Source: Martelella sp. HB161492 (GTDB taxonomy: Bacteria > Pseudomonadota > Alphaproteobacteria > Rhizobiales > Rhizobiaceae). From it: 64,000 nt of DNA. Under the pieces are notes generated by a model. It saw only the letters and a program-made list of their open reading frames with translations, did no database searches and had not been told where the DNA came from. Location: NCBI RefSeq assembly GCF_013184775.1, contig NZ_JAATVV010000004.1, positions 62,001 through 126,000 on the forward strand, in the 5' to 3' direction. Below, piece after piece: positions 27,501 to 36,186 of the stretch (within the stretch, counting starts at the first letter, position 1; each line of letters begins with the position of its first letter). The translations under genes and the position numbers were made by a program.

Positions 27501-28338
27501 TGTCAGCGACGCCGGAAAGCTCCTGAAGATGCGGCAGCATGGCGTCCGCGCCAAGCGCGCAGTTGAGCCCGATCGTGAAGGGCTCGGAATGGCGCAGCGA
27601 ATACCAGAAGGCCGATGGCGTCTGACCGGACAGGGTGCGGCCGGAAAGATCGGTGATCGTGCCGGAAATCATCAGCGGCAGTTCGATGCCCTTTTCCGCA
27701 AAGGCCTCACGCGCGGCGAAAACCGCAGCCTTGGCATTCAGCGTGTCGAAGATGGTTTCGATCAGGATCAGATCGGAGCCGCCATCGATCAGACCGTTGA
27801 TCTGCTGACGATAGGCAATACGCAAATCATCAAAGGAAACAGCACGAAAGCCTGGATTGTTCACGTCCGGTGAGATCGACGCCGTGCGGTTGGTCGGACC
27901 AACGGCACCGGCAACGAAACGCCGGCGGCCATCTTCCTTCTCGGCTCTCAGCGCCGCACGACGGGCAACACGGGCGCCATCGCGGTTCAGCTCATAGACG
28001 ATATCTTCCATCTGGTAATCAGCCTGGGCGATCGTCGTTCCGGAGAAGGTATTGGTCTCGATGATATCCGCACCGGCGATGGCATAGCGGTAGTGAATTT
28101 CTTCCACCGCCTTCGGCTGCGACAGGATCAGAAGGTCGTTATTGCCCTTCAGCTGGCAGGAACAGCCACCGAAGCGATCACCGCGGAAATGATCTTCGTC
28201 AAATCCAAGCCCCTGGATCTGCGTTCCCATGGCGCCGTCGAGAATGAGGATGCGCTCACGCGCAGCCTTTTCCAGCGCCGCACGGATTTCGGCACCATCA
28301 CGCTTCGGCGCAACGTCCCCGAACAATTCATCCAACAT
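24568..28338 (-). CDS. metH: Cobalamin-dependent methionine synthase
   Basis: MetH methylates homocysteine using methyl-tetrahydrofolate through cob(I)alamin. The 1256-aa chain holds all four modules. The homocysteine domain has zinc ligands in GLNCALG and [10 protein letters not shown]. The pterin domain contains [13 protein letters not shown]. The B12 domain carries the cobalt-ligand motif [10 protein letters not shown]. The SAM-dependent reactivation domain has [12 protein letters not shown]. The ATG at 28338 is preceded by GGGAG at 8 bases; the reading frame opens earlier but the extra 54 residues are not MetH-like. A perfect 20-bp palindrome lies 37-56 bases upstream of the start. Confidence 0.97.
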   Translation of the reverse strand: MLDELFGDVAPKRDGAEIRAALEKAARERILILDGAMGTQIQGLGFDEDHFRGDRFGGCSCQLKGNNDLLILSQPKAVEEIHYRYAIAGADIIETNTFSGTTIAQADYQMEDIVYELNRDGARVARRAALRAEKEDGRRRFVAGAVGPTNRTASISPDVNNPGFRAVSFDDLRIAYRQQINGLIDGGSDLILIETIFDTLNAKAAVFAAREAFAEKGIELPLMISGTITDLSGRTLSGQTPSAFWYSLRHSEPFTIGLNCALGADAMLPHLQELSGVADTFICAYPNAGLPNEFGLYDQGPEDMARQVGNFARQGLVNIVGGCCGSTPEHIAAVADAVGQYKPRQVPEHRPFLALSGLEPFVLTSDIPFVNVGERTNVTGSAKFRKLITNADYATALDVARDQVEAGAQVIDINMDEGLIDSEKAMVEFLNLIAAEPDIARVPLMIDSSKFEIIEAGLKCTQGKALVNSISLKEGEEQFIEKARLIRNYGAATVVMAFDEQGQADTFERKVEICTRAYNVLTKKVGFPPEDIVFDPNIFAVATGIEEHDNYGVDFIEATKKIRETLPHAHISGGVSNLSFSFRGNEPVRQAMHAVFLYHAIQAGMDMGIVNAGQLIVYESIEPELREACEDVVLNRRSDSTERLLAIAERYRGTGKTEERKQDLAWREFPVAKRLEHALVNGITEFIEADTEEARLAAERPLHVIEGPLMAGMNVVGDLFGAGKMFLPQVVKSARVMKQAVAVLLPYMEEEKRLSGAEGAQSAGKVIMATVKGDVHDIGKNIVGVVLACNNYEIIDLGVMVPAEKILAAAKEHKADIIGLSGLITPSLDEMVHVAAEMERQDFHLPLLIGGATTSRVHTAVKIHPAYDKGQAIYVTDASRAVGVVNNLLTPELKGNYVTGIREEYAKVADAHARAEAAKLRLPLAAARANHVKVDWDGFKPVAPTFFGTKVFDDYDLAELVEYFDWTPFFQTWELKGRYPDILQDEKQGETARQLFADAKAMLQKIVAEKWFRPRAVIGFWPANAVGDDIRLFTDESRSEELATFFTLRQQLSKRGDRPNVALSDFVAPVESGKPDYVGGFVVTAGFEEIAIAERFERANDDYSSIMVKALADRFAEAFAERMHQRVRREFWAYAPDESFANHELIGEAYDGIRPAPGYPAQPDHTEKKTLFELLDAENATGVTLTESYAMWPGSSVSGIYIGHPDSYYFGVAKVERDQVEDYAARKGMSVEEVERWLGPVLNYVPGNKTETSDAA

Positions 28339-28709
28339 CAGACAGACTCCCGAATTTCTTCGCCAATGCAAATCACATAAAGATATCTTTATGTCAACAT
28401 ATGGCTTTGATTTGCTGCGCGATGGTAGCCAGAAATCGACAAAGGCCGAACCGGGCTCCCCACTCTGACGCCACGCGACATGCCTTGCGGCAAAATCCAT
28501 TTTTTACAGTCAACTGACTTGACCAGCATCAACAAAGTCTCACTCTAGGCCGATATGATGGCAATCGGTTCGCAAGGCAAGATGTTCCGCCAACAGCGCT
28601 TGCCGAAAGGATGTTTTCGCGAGAAAAACCGTGAGCATTTCATTTCAGAATCGGCGCAGGCAATAAAAATACCGGGACGCCGTCGGATTCGCAAAATTGG
28701 AGGAGTTTC
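28339..28709. promoter_or_regulatory. Intergenic region between metH and AGE-family gene
   Basis: These 371 bases separate two divergent genes. The metH side holds a perfect 20-bp palindrome (28375-28394). The AGE-gene side ends with a strong GGAGG ribosome-binding site. I looked for a cobalamin or SAM riboswitch and found no convincing conserved core. Nothing else is recognised. Confidence 0.55.
28375..28394. promoter_or_regulatory. Perfect 20-bp operator-like palindrome upstream of metH
   Basis: ACATAAAGATATCTTTATGT is fully self-complementary. The ATAAAGATATCTTTAT core resembles binding sites reported for ArsR-family methionine-cycle regulators (SahR type) in proteobacteria. The regulator gene itself is not in this window, so the assignment is by analogy. 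Confidence 0.75.
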
Positions 28710-29966
28710 ATGCAGCCGAAAGTCAACACAATGATCGCGCCGCCCCGCTGGATCCGTCGCCCCTACCATCGCGACTGGCTGATGAGCCAGGCCAATGATC
28801 TGTTCGATTTTTTCCAGTATCGCTCGATCAACCCCAAAGGCGGCTTCTTCGAGTTTGACGCCGATGGCAATCCGCTGGGCGGTGACAACCCGGTGCGCGG
28901 CATTCATACCGCAGCCCGCATGGTACACTGCATGTCCATCGGCCACATGCTCGGCCGCCCGGGCTGCGATGACCTTCTCGATCATGGGATGAAATTCCTG
29001 TGGGAGCGTCATCGCGACAGTGAACGCGGCGGCTATTTCTGGCAGGTCGACAATGACGGCCCGCTCGGAGAACCGACCAAGCAGGCCTATGGCCACGCCT
29101 TCGTGCTTCTGGCCGCCTCATCGGCGAAGTTTGCCGGCCATCCGCAGGCCGACCAGATGATCGCAGACGTGACCGAGGTGATCGAAAAGCACTTCTGGGA
29201 AGAGCGATATGGCGCTGTTGCCGAGGAATTTGAGACCGACTGGACGCCCGTTCCCGGCTATCGCGGCCAGAACTGCAACATGCATATGACCGAGGCGCTG
29301 ATGGCGGCCTATGAGGTCACCGGTAAGGTTGACTATATCACCAAGGCAAAGCAGATCGCCGAGCTGATCATTAACAAGCATGCGCGGTCCTGCAATTTCC
29401 GCGTTGCCGAGCATTTCACCGAAAACTGGGAAATCGACTATAATTATTCGGGCAACGAGATGTTCCGCCCCTCCGGCACCACGCCAGGCCACTGGCTGGA
29501 ATGGTCGCGCCTGCTGCTGCAGCTTTTCGCGCTGACCGGCCGCGCCCATGACTGGATGCCCAAGGCTGCCCAGGAACTCTTCATCTCGTCGTTCAAATAT
29601 GGCTGGGATCACGAAAAGAAGGGCATGTATTACACGCTCGACTGGAACAACAAGCCGCTCAACCGGTCGAAACTGTGGTGGCCGCATTGCGAAGCAATTG
29701 GCGCCACCCATTGCCTGTCTGAACATTTCGGCGGCGATTTCCACATGCTGGCCTATCGCCGGCTCTGGAGCTTCATCACCAATCACCTGATCGACCACGA
29801 AAAGGGCGGCTGGCACGAGGAGCTGACCGAGGACCTCGTCCCGGCAAACAGCCTCTTCGCCGGCAAGGGCGACATCTATCACGCGCTTCAGGCCTGCCTG
29901 ATCCCGCTCTACCCGACCACCGGCTCGATCGTGCAGATGATCTATAACGAGATCAAGCATTACTGA
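28710..29966 (+). CDS. AGE-family epimerase/isomerase (N-acylglucosamine 2-epimerase superfamily)
   Basis: A 418-aa (alpha/alpha)6-barrel sugar isomerase. Catalytic and substrate-pocket residues of the family are recognisable: His in QAYGHAFVLLA, NMHMTEALMAAYE, His in TTPGHWLEWSRLLLQL, and GKGDIYHALQACLIPL near the end. Length and motifs fit D-mannose isomerases/YihS-like enzymes and sugar 2-epimerases; which sugar is used cannot be decided. GGAGG 7 bases before the ATG. Monocistronic, ended by a hairpin terminator. Confidence 0.87.
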   Translation: MQPKVNTMIAPPRWIRRPYHRDWLMSQANDLFDFFQYRSINPKGGFFEFDADGNPLGGDNPVRGIHTAARMVHCMSIGHMLGRPGCDDLLDHGMKFLWERHRDSERGGYFWQVDNDGPLGEPTKQAYGHAFVLLAASSAKFAGHPQADQMIADVTEVIEKHFWEERYGAVAEEFETDWTPVPGYRGQNCNMHMTEALMAAYEVTGKVDYITKAKQIAELIINKHARSCNFRVAEHFTENWEIDYNYSGNEMFRPSGTTPGHWLEWSRLLLQLFALTGRAHDWMPKAAQELFISSFKYGWDHEKKGMYYTLDWNNKPLNRSKLWWPHCEAIGATHCLSEHFGGDFHMLAYRRLWSFITNHLIDHEKGGWHEELTEDLVPANSLFAGKGDIYHALQACLIPLYPTTGSIVQMIYNEIKHY

Positions 29967-30000
29967 TCGCCCTCCGGCGCCACTGATCCACGCGAAAAAG

Positions 30001-30025
30001 ACGGGCGGATTTTCCGCCCGTTTTG
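30001..30025 (+). terminator. Intrinsic terminator after AGE-family gene
   Basis: ACGGGCGGA (30001-30009) and TCCGCCCGT (30013-30021) form a 9-bp GC-rich stem with a 3-base loop, followed by TTTTG. It is 35 bases past the stop codon. Confidence 0.85.
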
Positions 30026-30092
30026 TTTGCGCAGGACAGAAACCCGACGATCCCGGAAGGTTCGGGAAACGGAAAACCTGCGCCATTGACTC

Positions 30093-30112
30093 ACTAGGAC
30101 ATTCGTCCTAGT
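30093..30112. promoter_or_regulatory. TetR-type operator palindrome
   Basis: ACTAGGAC (30093-30100) and GTCCTAGT (30105-30112) are perfect inverted copies with a 4-base spacer, 31 bases before the start codon of the TetR gene. It probably overlaps the promoter of the TetR-YciI transcript. Confidence 0.78.
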
Positions 30113-30143
30113 TTTATTGTGCGACCAATGAACCGGTGAGAAA

Positions 30144-30719
30144 ATGGCGACGCCGTCAACCCGAGACCTGATCATCGAGAAAGCCGATACGCTGTTTTAC
30201 GAGCGCGGTTTCGAGGCGACCTCCTTTGCGGACATTGCTGCATCGGTCGGCATTTCACGCGGTAATTTCTATCATCATTTCAAGACGAAAGATGAGATTC
30301 TTGATGCAGTGATTGATCGCCGCATTGAAAATACCAGTGCCATGCTCGATGCGTTTGCGGCTGATGCATCAACGCCGCGCGACGGGATCATCGCCTTCAT
30401 TCACATCGTCATCACCAATCGGACGAAGATCATGGCCTTTGGCTGCCCGGTCGGCACGCTCTGCGCCGAACTTGCCAAGCTCGACCACGCCCTCAAGCCG
30501 CGTGCCGCAGCCCTTTTCACGCTGTTTGGAGACTGGCTGACCCGGCAGTTTGCCGCCCTTGGCATGGCAGACCATGCCGGGCGCTATGCGCTTCATGTGC
30601 TGGCATGGTCACAAGGTGTGGCCGCGCTTGCGGCAGCCTTTCACGATGAAACCTTCATCCGCCGCGAGGTCGATGACATCACCGCATGGCTGGACAGCCT
30701 GCCGGCCGTCCTTGCCTGA
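30144..30719 (+). CDS. TetR-family transcriptional regulator
   Basis: A 191-aa regulator. The helix-turn-helix is clear (LFYERGFEATSFADIAASVGI, then SRGNFYHHFKTKDEIL). The C-terminal part is of the YcdC-like type with a CPVGTLCAELAKLD segment. Its own operator-like palindrome lies just upstream. It is followed after 20 bases by a YciI-like gene, the likely co-regulated partner. Confidence 0.9.
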   Translation: MATPSTRDLIIEKADTLFYERGFEATSFADIAASVGISRGNFYHHFKTKDEILDAVIDRRIENTSAMLDAFAADASTPRDGIIAFIHIVITNRTKIMAFGCPVGTLCAELAKLDHALKPRAAALFTLFGDWLTRQFAALGMADHAGRYALHVLAWSQGVAALAAAFHDETFIRREVDDITAWLDSLPAVLA

Positions 30720-30739
30720 ACCGCGCCTCAGGAGTTCAC

Positions 30740-31033
30740 ATGTTCATCACCTTTCTCACATTCGCGGAAAACCGCTCCCGCGCCGCAGATTTCATCGCGG
30801 CGCATAATGAATGGATTGCCCGCGGCTTTGCCGACGGCGCCTTCCTGTGCGCCGGCACGCTCGATGGTGCCAGCGGCGGCGCGATCCTGGCCCATGGCGA
30901 GACCCGCGAGGATCACGACAGACGGATCGCCGCCGATCCCTTCGTCATTCACGGCATCGTCACGGCAGAAACTCACAGCATCGATCCGAAACGCACCAGC
31001 GATGCCCTTTCCTTCGTGAGGCAGACAGAATGA
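30740..31033 (+). CDS. YciI-family protein
   Basis: A 97-aa single-domain protein of the YciI fold. It has the family layout: strand MFITFLTFAENRS, FIAAHNEWIARGFADGAFLCAGTL, a conserved DPFVIHGIV segment and a C-terminal strand. The usual His-Asp pair is represented by H22 and the Asp of DPF. Related proteins include small dehalogenase-like enzymes and accessory domains; no reaction is known. GGAG sits 6 bases upstream of the ATG, and the stop overlaps the start of the tag remnant (ATGA). Confidence 0.8.
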   Translation: MFITFLTFAENRSRAADFIAAHNEWIARGFADGAFLCAGTLDGASGGAILAHGETREDHDRRIAADPFVIHGIVTAETHSIDPKRTSDALSFVRQTE

Positions 31034-31301
31034 GCGCCACCATTGCCGGGCCGGATGGCCTGCCGCCTTCTTCTGGCGCAATGCCGAAGTTGAGCCTGAT
31101 GCTGCGCCACAGAGCCGATCGGCGTCACCGCTCTCGACCGCGCTGTCAAAAGAATTGCGCCGGCGCGGCTGGAAATTTGTCGGCCCGACAACGATCTATG
31201 CCATCATGCAGGCCGTCGGGCTCATCAATGGCCATGCGCTTTCCTGCGTCACCCGGCCGCTCGTCGCCGAGGCGATCAATGCATTTGACCGGCCTGTCTG
31301 A
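31030..31301 (+). pseudogene. tag: Remnant of DNA-3-methyladenine glycosylase I (tag)
   Basis: The 3' part, read in the frame of the TGA at 31299, gives LSKELRRRGWKFVGPTTIYA then IMQAVGLINGHALSC. This is the C-terminal region of Tag, including the conserved RGWKFVGPTT segment. The 5' part starts at the ATG at 31030 (MSATIAGPDGLP) in a different frame and resembles a Tag N-terminus. The roughly 130 residues between, with the zinc ligands and base pocket, are missing. I read this as an internal deletion plus frameshift; a non-functional remnant of a gene once co-transcribed with the YciI gene. Confidence 0.75.
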
Positions 31302-31411
31302 AGAAAGCGACAAAACGGCCGATTTCGCGCCTGCATCATTATTGTGAGTGACGGCACAAAGCCTTATAAGAAAGCAAAATCCGCCCCTTGAGACGAAACG
31401 GGACAATGAAA

Positions 31412-32344
31412 ATGGCAGCAAAGATCTTCATCGATGGCGAACACGGAACCACGGGCCTGCAGATCCGCACGCGCATGGCCGCGCGCCGTGATGTCGAGCT
31501 GCTGTCGATCCCGGCGGCGGAGCGCCGCAACCCGAAAATGCGCGAAGACCTGCTCAACAGCGCCGATATCGCCATTCTCTGCCTGCCGGACGAAGCCTCG
31601 CGCGAGGCGGTCTCGATGCTTTCCGGCAATAACAGCGTCCGGGTGATCGATACATCGACGGCCTACCGGGTCAATCCGGATTGGGTTTACGGTTTTGCCG
31701 AAATGGACAAGGCGCAGGGCGACAAGATCCGCGCCGCGCGCTATGTCGCCAATCCTGGCTGCTACCCGACCGGCGCCATCGCACTTTTGCGCCCGCTGCG
31801 GTGCGCCGGGCTGATCCCGGACAGCTACCCGGTCACGGTCAATGCGGTTTCCGGCTATACCGGCGGCGGCAAGAACCTGATCGCCCAGATGGAAGACGAA
31901 AGCCGTGACGACCATATCGACACGCCGCATTTCCTTTACGGCCTCAACCTTTCGCACAAGCATGTTCCGGAAATGACGACGCATGGAATGCTTGCCCGCG
32001 CACCGATCTTCTCACCGTCGGTCGGCCGTTTTCCGCAGGGCATGATCGTGCAGGTGCCGCTCTATCTTGATGATCTTGCCGGCAGTCAGACGCTGGAGAG
32101 CATTCACGCGCTGCTTGCCGATTATTATGCCGGCCAGGAGATTGTCAGCGTCGTGCCGCTTTCACAAAGCGCCGCACTTCCCCGCGTCAATGCAGTAGAG
32201 CTTGCCGGTCAGGACACGATGAAGCTGTTCGTTTTCGGCAAGCCCGGCGGCGCGCATGTCAATCTTGTCGCGCTGCTTGACAATCTGGGCAAGGGCGCCT
32301 CCGGCGCTGCCGTTCAGAACATGGATCTGATGCTGTCGGCCTGA
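31412..32344 (+). CDS. argC: N-acetyl-gamma-glutamyl-phosphate reductase
   Basis: ArgC reduces N-acetyl-glutamyl-5-phosphate to the semialdehyde with NADPH in arginine synthesis. The 310-aa length is that of the short (type 2) Arg[18 protein letters not shown] is the nucleotide-binding loop and Cys in [18 protein letters not shown] is the nucleophile; [15 protein letters not shown] is also typical. GGGA 8 bases before the ATG at 31412 favours that start over those at 31388 and 31406. In rhizobia argC normally follows rpsI; here it stands apart. Confidence 0.93.
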   Translation: MAAKIFIDGEHGTTGLQIRTRMAARRDVELLSIPAAERRNPKMREDLLNSADIAILCLPDEASREAVSMLSGNNSVRVIDTSTAYRVNPDWVYGFAEMDKAQGDKIRAARYVANPGCYPTGAIALLRPLRCAGLIPDSYPVTVNAVSGYTGGGKNLIAQMEDESRDDHIDTPHFLYGLNLSHKHVPEMTTHGMLARAPIFSPSVGRFPQGMIVQVPLYLDDLAGSQTLESIHALLADYYAGQEIVSVVPLSQSAALPRVNAVELAGQDTMKLFVFGKPGGAHVNLVALLDNLGKGASGAAVQNMDLMLSA

Positions 32345-32442
32345 GACGCATTCAGTGAACAATCCGTCGCCGATGGGCCGGTCGCTAAACGGCCGGCCCA
32401 TCGCTATATTGCTGTCAACACACGATTTTATCGAGGTTTGAC

Positions 32443-33273
32443 ATGAGCAATACCCGTTTTCCCGTCTATTTCATCCCCCATGGTGGCGGTCCGTGGCCGT
32501 TCATGGAAAATCTTTCAGGCGTTCTGCGCGATGATGACCCGTGGAAGCCACTCGAGGTTTTCCTGCGCGGCATGGACAAAGAGATCGGCCGTCGCCCGAA
32601 GGCTGTCCTGGTCATTTCCGCCCATTGGCCGAATGTGCCGAAGCTCACCGTCTCGACTGCCGCCCATCCCGGCATGTATTTCGATTATGGCGGCTTTCCG
32701 GCCCATACCTATCAGCTGAAATACCCTGCCCCCGGCGCGCCCGCGATTGCCGAGCATGTGCGCGATGTGCTGAAGGCGAAGGGCATCGAGACGGAAACCA
32801 ATGACAGCCGTGGCTATGACCATGGCGTTTTCATTCCCTTCATGCTGATCTATCCCAAGGCCGATGTGCCGATCATCATGATGTCGCTCGACCCGGATCT
32901 TTCCGCCGAAACCCATTTCAGGATCGGTCAGGCGCTGGAGAGCCTGCGCGATGAGGATATTCTGATCGTCGGATCGGGACTTTCTTATCACAACATGCGC
33001 ATGTTCTTCCGCCGCAATGGCGAACATGAGGCGCAATCGGCCCGGTTTGACGACTGGCTTGCTGACGCAGTCTCGATAGCAGATCCCGAGGCGCGGCTGG
33101 CAAAGCTTGCGACCTGGACCGACAATCCCGACGCCATCGCCAGCCATTTCCCGGAACACGACCATCTCGTCCCGGTCTTTGCTGCAGCGGGTGCGGCAGG
33201 CAGCGATACGGGTGTGCCGGTGCTGAAGACCGACTTCCTCAACAAACGCTATTCAGCCTATCGCTTCGGCTGA
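32443..33273 (+). CDS. LigB/DODA-type extradiol ring-cleavage dioxygenase family protein
   Basis: A 276-aa class III extradiol dioxygenase-like protein. Metal-binding residues are expected from the His in FIPHGGGPWPFM and in VISAHWP; DHGVFIPFMLIYP and ILIVGSGLSYHNMR are also family motifs. The family oxidises catechols, and the 4,5-DOPA type is widespread in bacteria with unknown substrates. The gene stands alone and ends at a hairpin terminator shared with ctaA. Confidence 0.87.
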   Translation: MSNTRFPVYFIPHGGGPWPFMENLSGVLRDDDPWKPLEVFLRGMDKEIGRRPKAVLVISAHWPNVPKLTVSTAAHPGMYFDYGGFPAHTYQLKYPAPGAPAIAEHVRDVLKAKGIETETNDSRGYDHGVFIPFMLIYPKADVPIIMMSLDPDLSAETHFRIGQALESLRDEDILIVGSGLSYHNMRMFFRRNGEHEAQSARFDDWLADAVSIADPEARLAKLATWTDNPDAIASHFPEHDHLVPVFAAAGAAGSDTGVPVLKTDFLNKRYSAYRFG

Positions 33274-33283
33274 ACCGCCAGAC

Positions 33284-33313
33284 CAAAAAAGGCCCGCTTC
33301 GCGCGGGCCTTTT
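33284..33313. terminator. Bidirectional terminator between dioxygenase gene and ctaA
   Basis: AAGGCCCGC (33289-33297) and GCGGGCCTT (33303-33311) make a 9-bp stem with a 5-base loop, flanked by A-run and T-run. It can serve both convergent genes. Confidence 0.88.
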
Positions 33314-33329
33314 GCCTGCTGCGCCCTGC

Positions 33330-34421
33330 TCAGGACAGCACGAACATCGGCTGGCGATAGCCGCGCGCATGGGCAACAACGGCCGCCAGAACGATCAGCG
33401 CCATGCCCTGATGGCAAAGCGCCAGCGGCAGCGGCACCTGAAACAGCAGCGTGAAGATGCCGAGACAAGCCTGAACCAGCACCAGAATGAAGATCAGAAG
33501 CGCACCGCGGGCATGCTGCGACAGTTCCAGATCAAGCCCGCGGGCAACAGCGCCGCGCCATTCGGCAATCATGTGCAGCAGCGCAAGAATGAATACGGTG
33601 TAACCGCCAATCCGATGAATGAACTGAACGGTCTTGGGATTCTCGAAGAAGTTCAGATAGGCCGGATGCTGAACGAGAAGCCCATCCGGAACCAGAGCGC
33701 CATCCATCAGCGGCCAGGTATTGTAGCTGAAACCGGCATCAAGCCCGGCAACAAGGGCGCCGAGATAGATCTGCACAAGAACCGCCAGGACCAGAAGGGC
33801 GGCAAAGCTGCCGGAACCGAAAGCGGGTGATGGCTGAACCTTGCGGGGCTTCAGCCCGGCGGCGATATAGACACAGGCCGTGAAAATCAGGCATGCCGTC
33901 ACCAGATGAATAGCGAGCCGATACTGGCTGACATCGGTGCGTACCGACAGGCCTGAGGAAACCATCCACCAGCCGATGAAACCCTGAAAGCCACCCAGCA
34001 GGAAAACACCGAAAAGCGGCAGGCGCAGGCTCTTGGCAAGCCGGCCCGAAAGCCAGAAATAGACGAGCGGAACGAAGAAGATCAGCCCAATGGAGCGGGC
34101 GAGCAGCCGGTGCGCCCACTCCCACCAGAACAGCGCCTTGAAGCCGGCAAGGGTCATGCCCTTGTTCAGAAGCTGATATTCGGGAATCTGCTGATAAAGC
34201 GCGAACTCTTCCTGCCAGTCCTTCAGCGACAAGGGCGGAATGACCCCATGGATCGGTTTCCACTGGGTGATGGACAGGCCCGAATGGGTGAGCCGGGTCG
34301 CACCGCCGACCAGAACCAGACAGAACAGTGTCAGGACCACAAGATAGAGCCAATAGCGGACCAGTGCTGCATTGCGCCGCTCCCGTTCATCCCCCGGTTT
34401 CATCGCTGTTGCTGCGACCAT
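33330..34421 (-). CDS. ctaA: Heme A synthase (COX15/CtaA type)
   Basis: CtaA oxidises the C8 methyl group of heme O to give heme A for cytochrome oxidase. The 363-aa protein has eight predicted helices and the type 2 (alphaproteobacterial) motifs GGATRLTHSGLSITQWKP at the start of the first loop and EFALYQQIPEYQLLN. Conserved heme-binding His residues include those in WWEWAHRLLAR and QFIHRIGGYT. The ATG at 34421 has GGAG upstream and is preferred to the one at 34451. Confidence 0.94.
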   Translation of the reverse strand: MVAATAMKPGDERERRNAALVRYWLYLVVLTLFCLVLVGGATRLTHSGLSITQWKPIHGVIPPLSLKDWQEEFALYQQIPEYQLLNKGMTLAGFKALFWWEWAHRLLARSIGLIFFVPLVYFWLSGRLAKSLRLPLFGVFLLGGFQGFIGWWMVSSGLSVRTDVSQYRLAIHLVTACLIFTACVYIAAGLKPRKVQPSPAFGSGSFAALLVLAVLVQIYLGALVAGLDAGFSYNTWPLMDGALVPDGLLVQHPAYLNFFENPKTVQFIHRIGGYTVFILALLHMIAEWRGAVARGLDLELSQHARGALLIFILVLVQACLGIFTLLFQVPLPLALCHQGMALIVLAAVVAHARGYRQPMFVLS

Positions 34422-34528
34422 GCCTGTCTTCTCCGTTTCTGGCGGCCGCAAGGCACATGGCCGCTCTTTTCAACGCTGGCGCAAAGGCCTAATCTCTTGC
34501 CATCACCTTGACAAGCAGGAGATGGAAG

Positions 34529-34765
34529 GTGCCGGTCAGGCTGCGCAAATTCGTCGGAACCATCCTTATCATCCTTCTGGTGATCGTCTATGCGCTCGCA
34601 GCGACGCTTATTGCCACACATATGCTTGGCGACAAAGCCTGGTGGGTGGCACTCCTCTATTTCGCACTGTCAGGCCTGTTATGGATATTGCCGGCCATGG
34701 TGATCATCAAATGGATGGCCGGCCCCGTCGCCAGACCGGCAGGGCACAGGGCAGAAAGCGAGTAG
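34529..34765 (+). CDS. Small membrane protein, DUF2842
   Basis: A 78-aa protein with two membrane helices (FVGTILIILLVIVYALAATL and ALLYFALSGLLWILPAMVII) joined by a short loop, ending in a polar tail. The pattern RKFVGT...W...ILP...W is that of DUF2842, common in alphaproteobacteria and of unknown function. I chose the GTG at 34529 (MPVRLRKF), which has GGAG 7 bases upstream. It is divergent from ctaA. Confidence 0.75.
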   Translation: MPVRLRKFVGTILIILLVIVYALAATLIATHMLGDKAWWVALLYFALSGLLWILPAMVIIKWMAGPVARPAGHRAESE

Positions 34766-34923
34766 TTTCCTCACCGGCCACAAGCCAGGGAACTGACCGC
34801 AAGGCCTGCACGTTCGACCAAGGAGCGGCTTGTGTTTGTCTGAAAACAGGACGAGCATTGCAGCCGGAATGACGCGCCAGCTTATCTCATCTGGCCGCCG
34901 GGCAAAGAGCGAAGGAGAAGACC

Positions 34924-35208
34924 ATGATCTCACCCCAGCAATTGCGCGCGGGCCGCGCCCTTCTCGGACTCGGCAAGGCGGAACTCTCCCGCCAATCGGG
35001 CCTGTCGGTGGAAGCAATCGACCAGGCGGAACTCGACGGCGCCAACTGGGACGACATCACCAGGCTCAAGAAATTCCTCGAGGGCGCGGGCATCGCCTTC
35101 ATTGCCAATGGCGACGATGGCGGCGGACCCGGCGTGCGTCTGACCCGGCCTCAAGGCGGAGCTGATGGGATAAGACCCGAAAACCTCAATGCCACCAATG
35201 ACGGCTAG
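34924..35208 (+). CDS. Small helix-turn-helix protein
   Basis: A 94-aa protein with an XRE-like helix-turn-helix (LRAGRALLGLGKAELSRQSG, then a recognition helix LSVEAIDQAELDG) and a short C-terminal tail. The pattern resembles single-domain HTH proteins common in rhizobia. GAAGGAGAAG lies just before the ATG. Its stop codon TAG is the first bases of the palindromic repeat copy B. No target can be inferred. Confidence 0.72.
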   Translation: MISPQQLRAGRALLGLGKAELSRQSGLSVEAIDQAELDGANWDDITRLKKFLEGAGIAFIANGDDGGGPGVRLTRPQGGADGIRPENLNATNDG

Positions 35209-35314
35209 AGCGCGATGCGTCCTTTTGGACGCACCAGGACGCTCCATCTTATTGAAGCAACGAATCATTCCTTTCGAAAATCGATTCCGATTTTCGGGCC
35301 GATGGGCAAAGCCG
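35206..35314 (+). repeat. Dispersed palindromic repeat, copy B
   Basis: Starts with TAGAGCGC, which provides the stop codon of the HTH gene. First hairpin: TGCGTCC-TTTT-GGACGCA (35216-35233). Second hairpin: CGAAAAT and ATTTTCG around CGATTCCG. Copy C has CGAAGAT and ATCTTCG at the same place, a compensatory change that supports a real RNA or DNA hairpin. Confidence 0.85.
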
Positions 35315-35367
35315 TCCGGCCCGAATCGGAACTGCTGTCTTGAGCGCCTTCATCTTGGTTCGCAAAA

Positions 35368-35405
35368 TCAGCCTGGCGGCGCTCACGACAAGGCCGCCAG
35401 GCTGA
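35368..35405. other. 13-bp perfect hairpin downstream of repeat copy B
   Basis: TCAGCCTGGCGGC (35368-35380) and GCCGCCAGGCTGA (35393-35405) form a perfect 13-bp stem with a 12-base loop. There is no T-run. It sits in the 326-base gap between the HTH gene and holC (35209-35534), which also holds repeat copy B and otherwise shows nothing I recognise. Confidence 0.6.
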
Positions 35406-35534
35406 CGGGACGGGCGAGAAAACCGGCCGGGCAACTCATCACGGCAAGCTGTCTGAAGCTGCAAAGGATTGCCCCCTTGCCACGGCAGGTCCTTAATTAA
35501 AAGCACTGGAAGAAATATCTTCAAACATATGTTT

Positions 35535-35984
35535 TTATGATTTTTTTGACCATCTACCGTCCATCCCCTGCTGCCAGTAGGTCAGCGCATGCCCTTCGCC
35601 ACGCAGACGCTTCCATTCACTCCGGGCAAGGGCAAGCTCATCATTGTCATGGCCATCGAACATGACAACGACGCGCTTGTAGCCCTCGACAGCATCAACG
35701 GGCGCTCCACCGACAAAGAAGCGGATATCGGCCCCATTGCGGTTTTCAGAACCGGTGGTCAACAGGATCGGCTGTTCGGCGCCGTCAGCCTCATCGTCAC
35801 GCCCGTGCGGCAGAAAGCTTGTGTCGCTATAGGTCCATAGCAGGCCATCAAAATGGGCGCAGCTTTCCTCATCCTTCAGCTTGAGACCGATGCGCCAGCC
35901 GCGTTCCAGGCTCTTCTCGACAAGCGGCGGCAAGGCATCATCACAACGTGCTTCCGTCAGGTGATAAAACAGAACTTCGGTCAC
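35535..35984 (-). CDS. holC: DNA polymerase III subunit chi
   Basis: HolC (149 aa) links the clamp loader to single-stranded-DNA-binding protein. The family pattern is clear: VLFYHLTEARCDDALPPLVE, then the LLWTYSDTSFLPHG core. ENRNGADIRFFVGG follows, and VVVMFDGHDNDELALARSEW lies near the C-terminus. The GTG at 35984 is preceded by TGGAG at 6 bases; the longer open frame to 36188 is not HolC-like. In many rhizobia holC follows pepA; here that gene is not adjacent. Confidence 0.88.
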   Translation of the reverse strand: MTEVLFYHLTEARCDDALPPLVEKSLERGWRIGLKLKDEESCAHFDGLLWTYSDTSFLPHGRDDEADGAEQPILLTTGSENRNGADIRFFVGGAPVDAVEGYKRVVVMFDGHDNDELALARSEWKRLRGEGHALTYWQQGMDGRWSKKS

Positions 35985-36186
35985 AAAGCACTCCAGGCAT
36001 GACGATCGGGTTTGATCGCCGCATGATAGTGTGCCGGGGGAGATCAAGGCAACACCGGACAGGCCCGCCTGTAGCTGGACATGATTTTTCCAGATTTGCA
36101 GGGCAAAGCGACACCTCAAGACCTGCGAGAAACGGCTGTTCACGCGGATTTCATGGCTGCAGGAGTTGACCGAAGGGGCCACATCC

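Noticed and set aside
24844-27873. A plus-strand open frame of 1009 codons opposite metH
   Set aside because: It is a codon-bias shadow: metH on the other strand is full length with all motifs, and the plus-strand product shows no recognisable domain.
28339-28709. Possible cobalamin or SAM riboswitch before metH
   Set aside because: No B12-box-like or SAM-II-like conserved core could be found; the perfect palindrome offers a simpler explanation.
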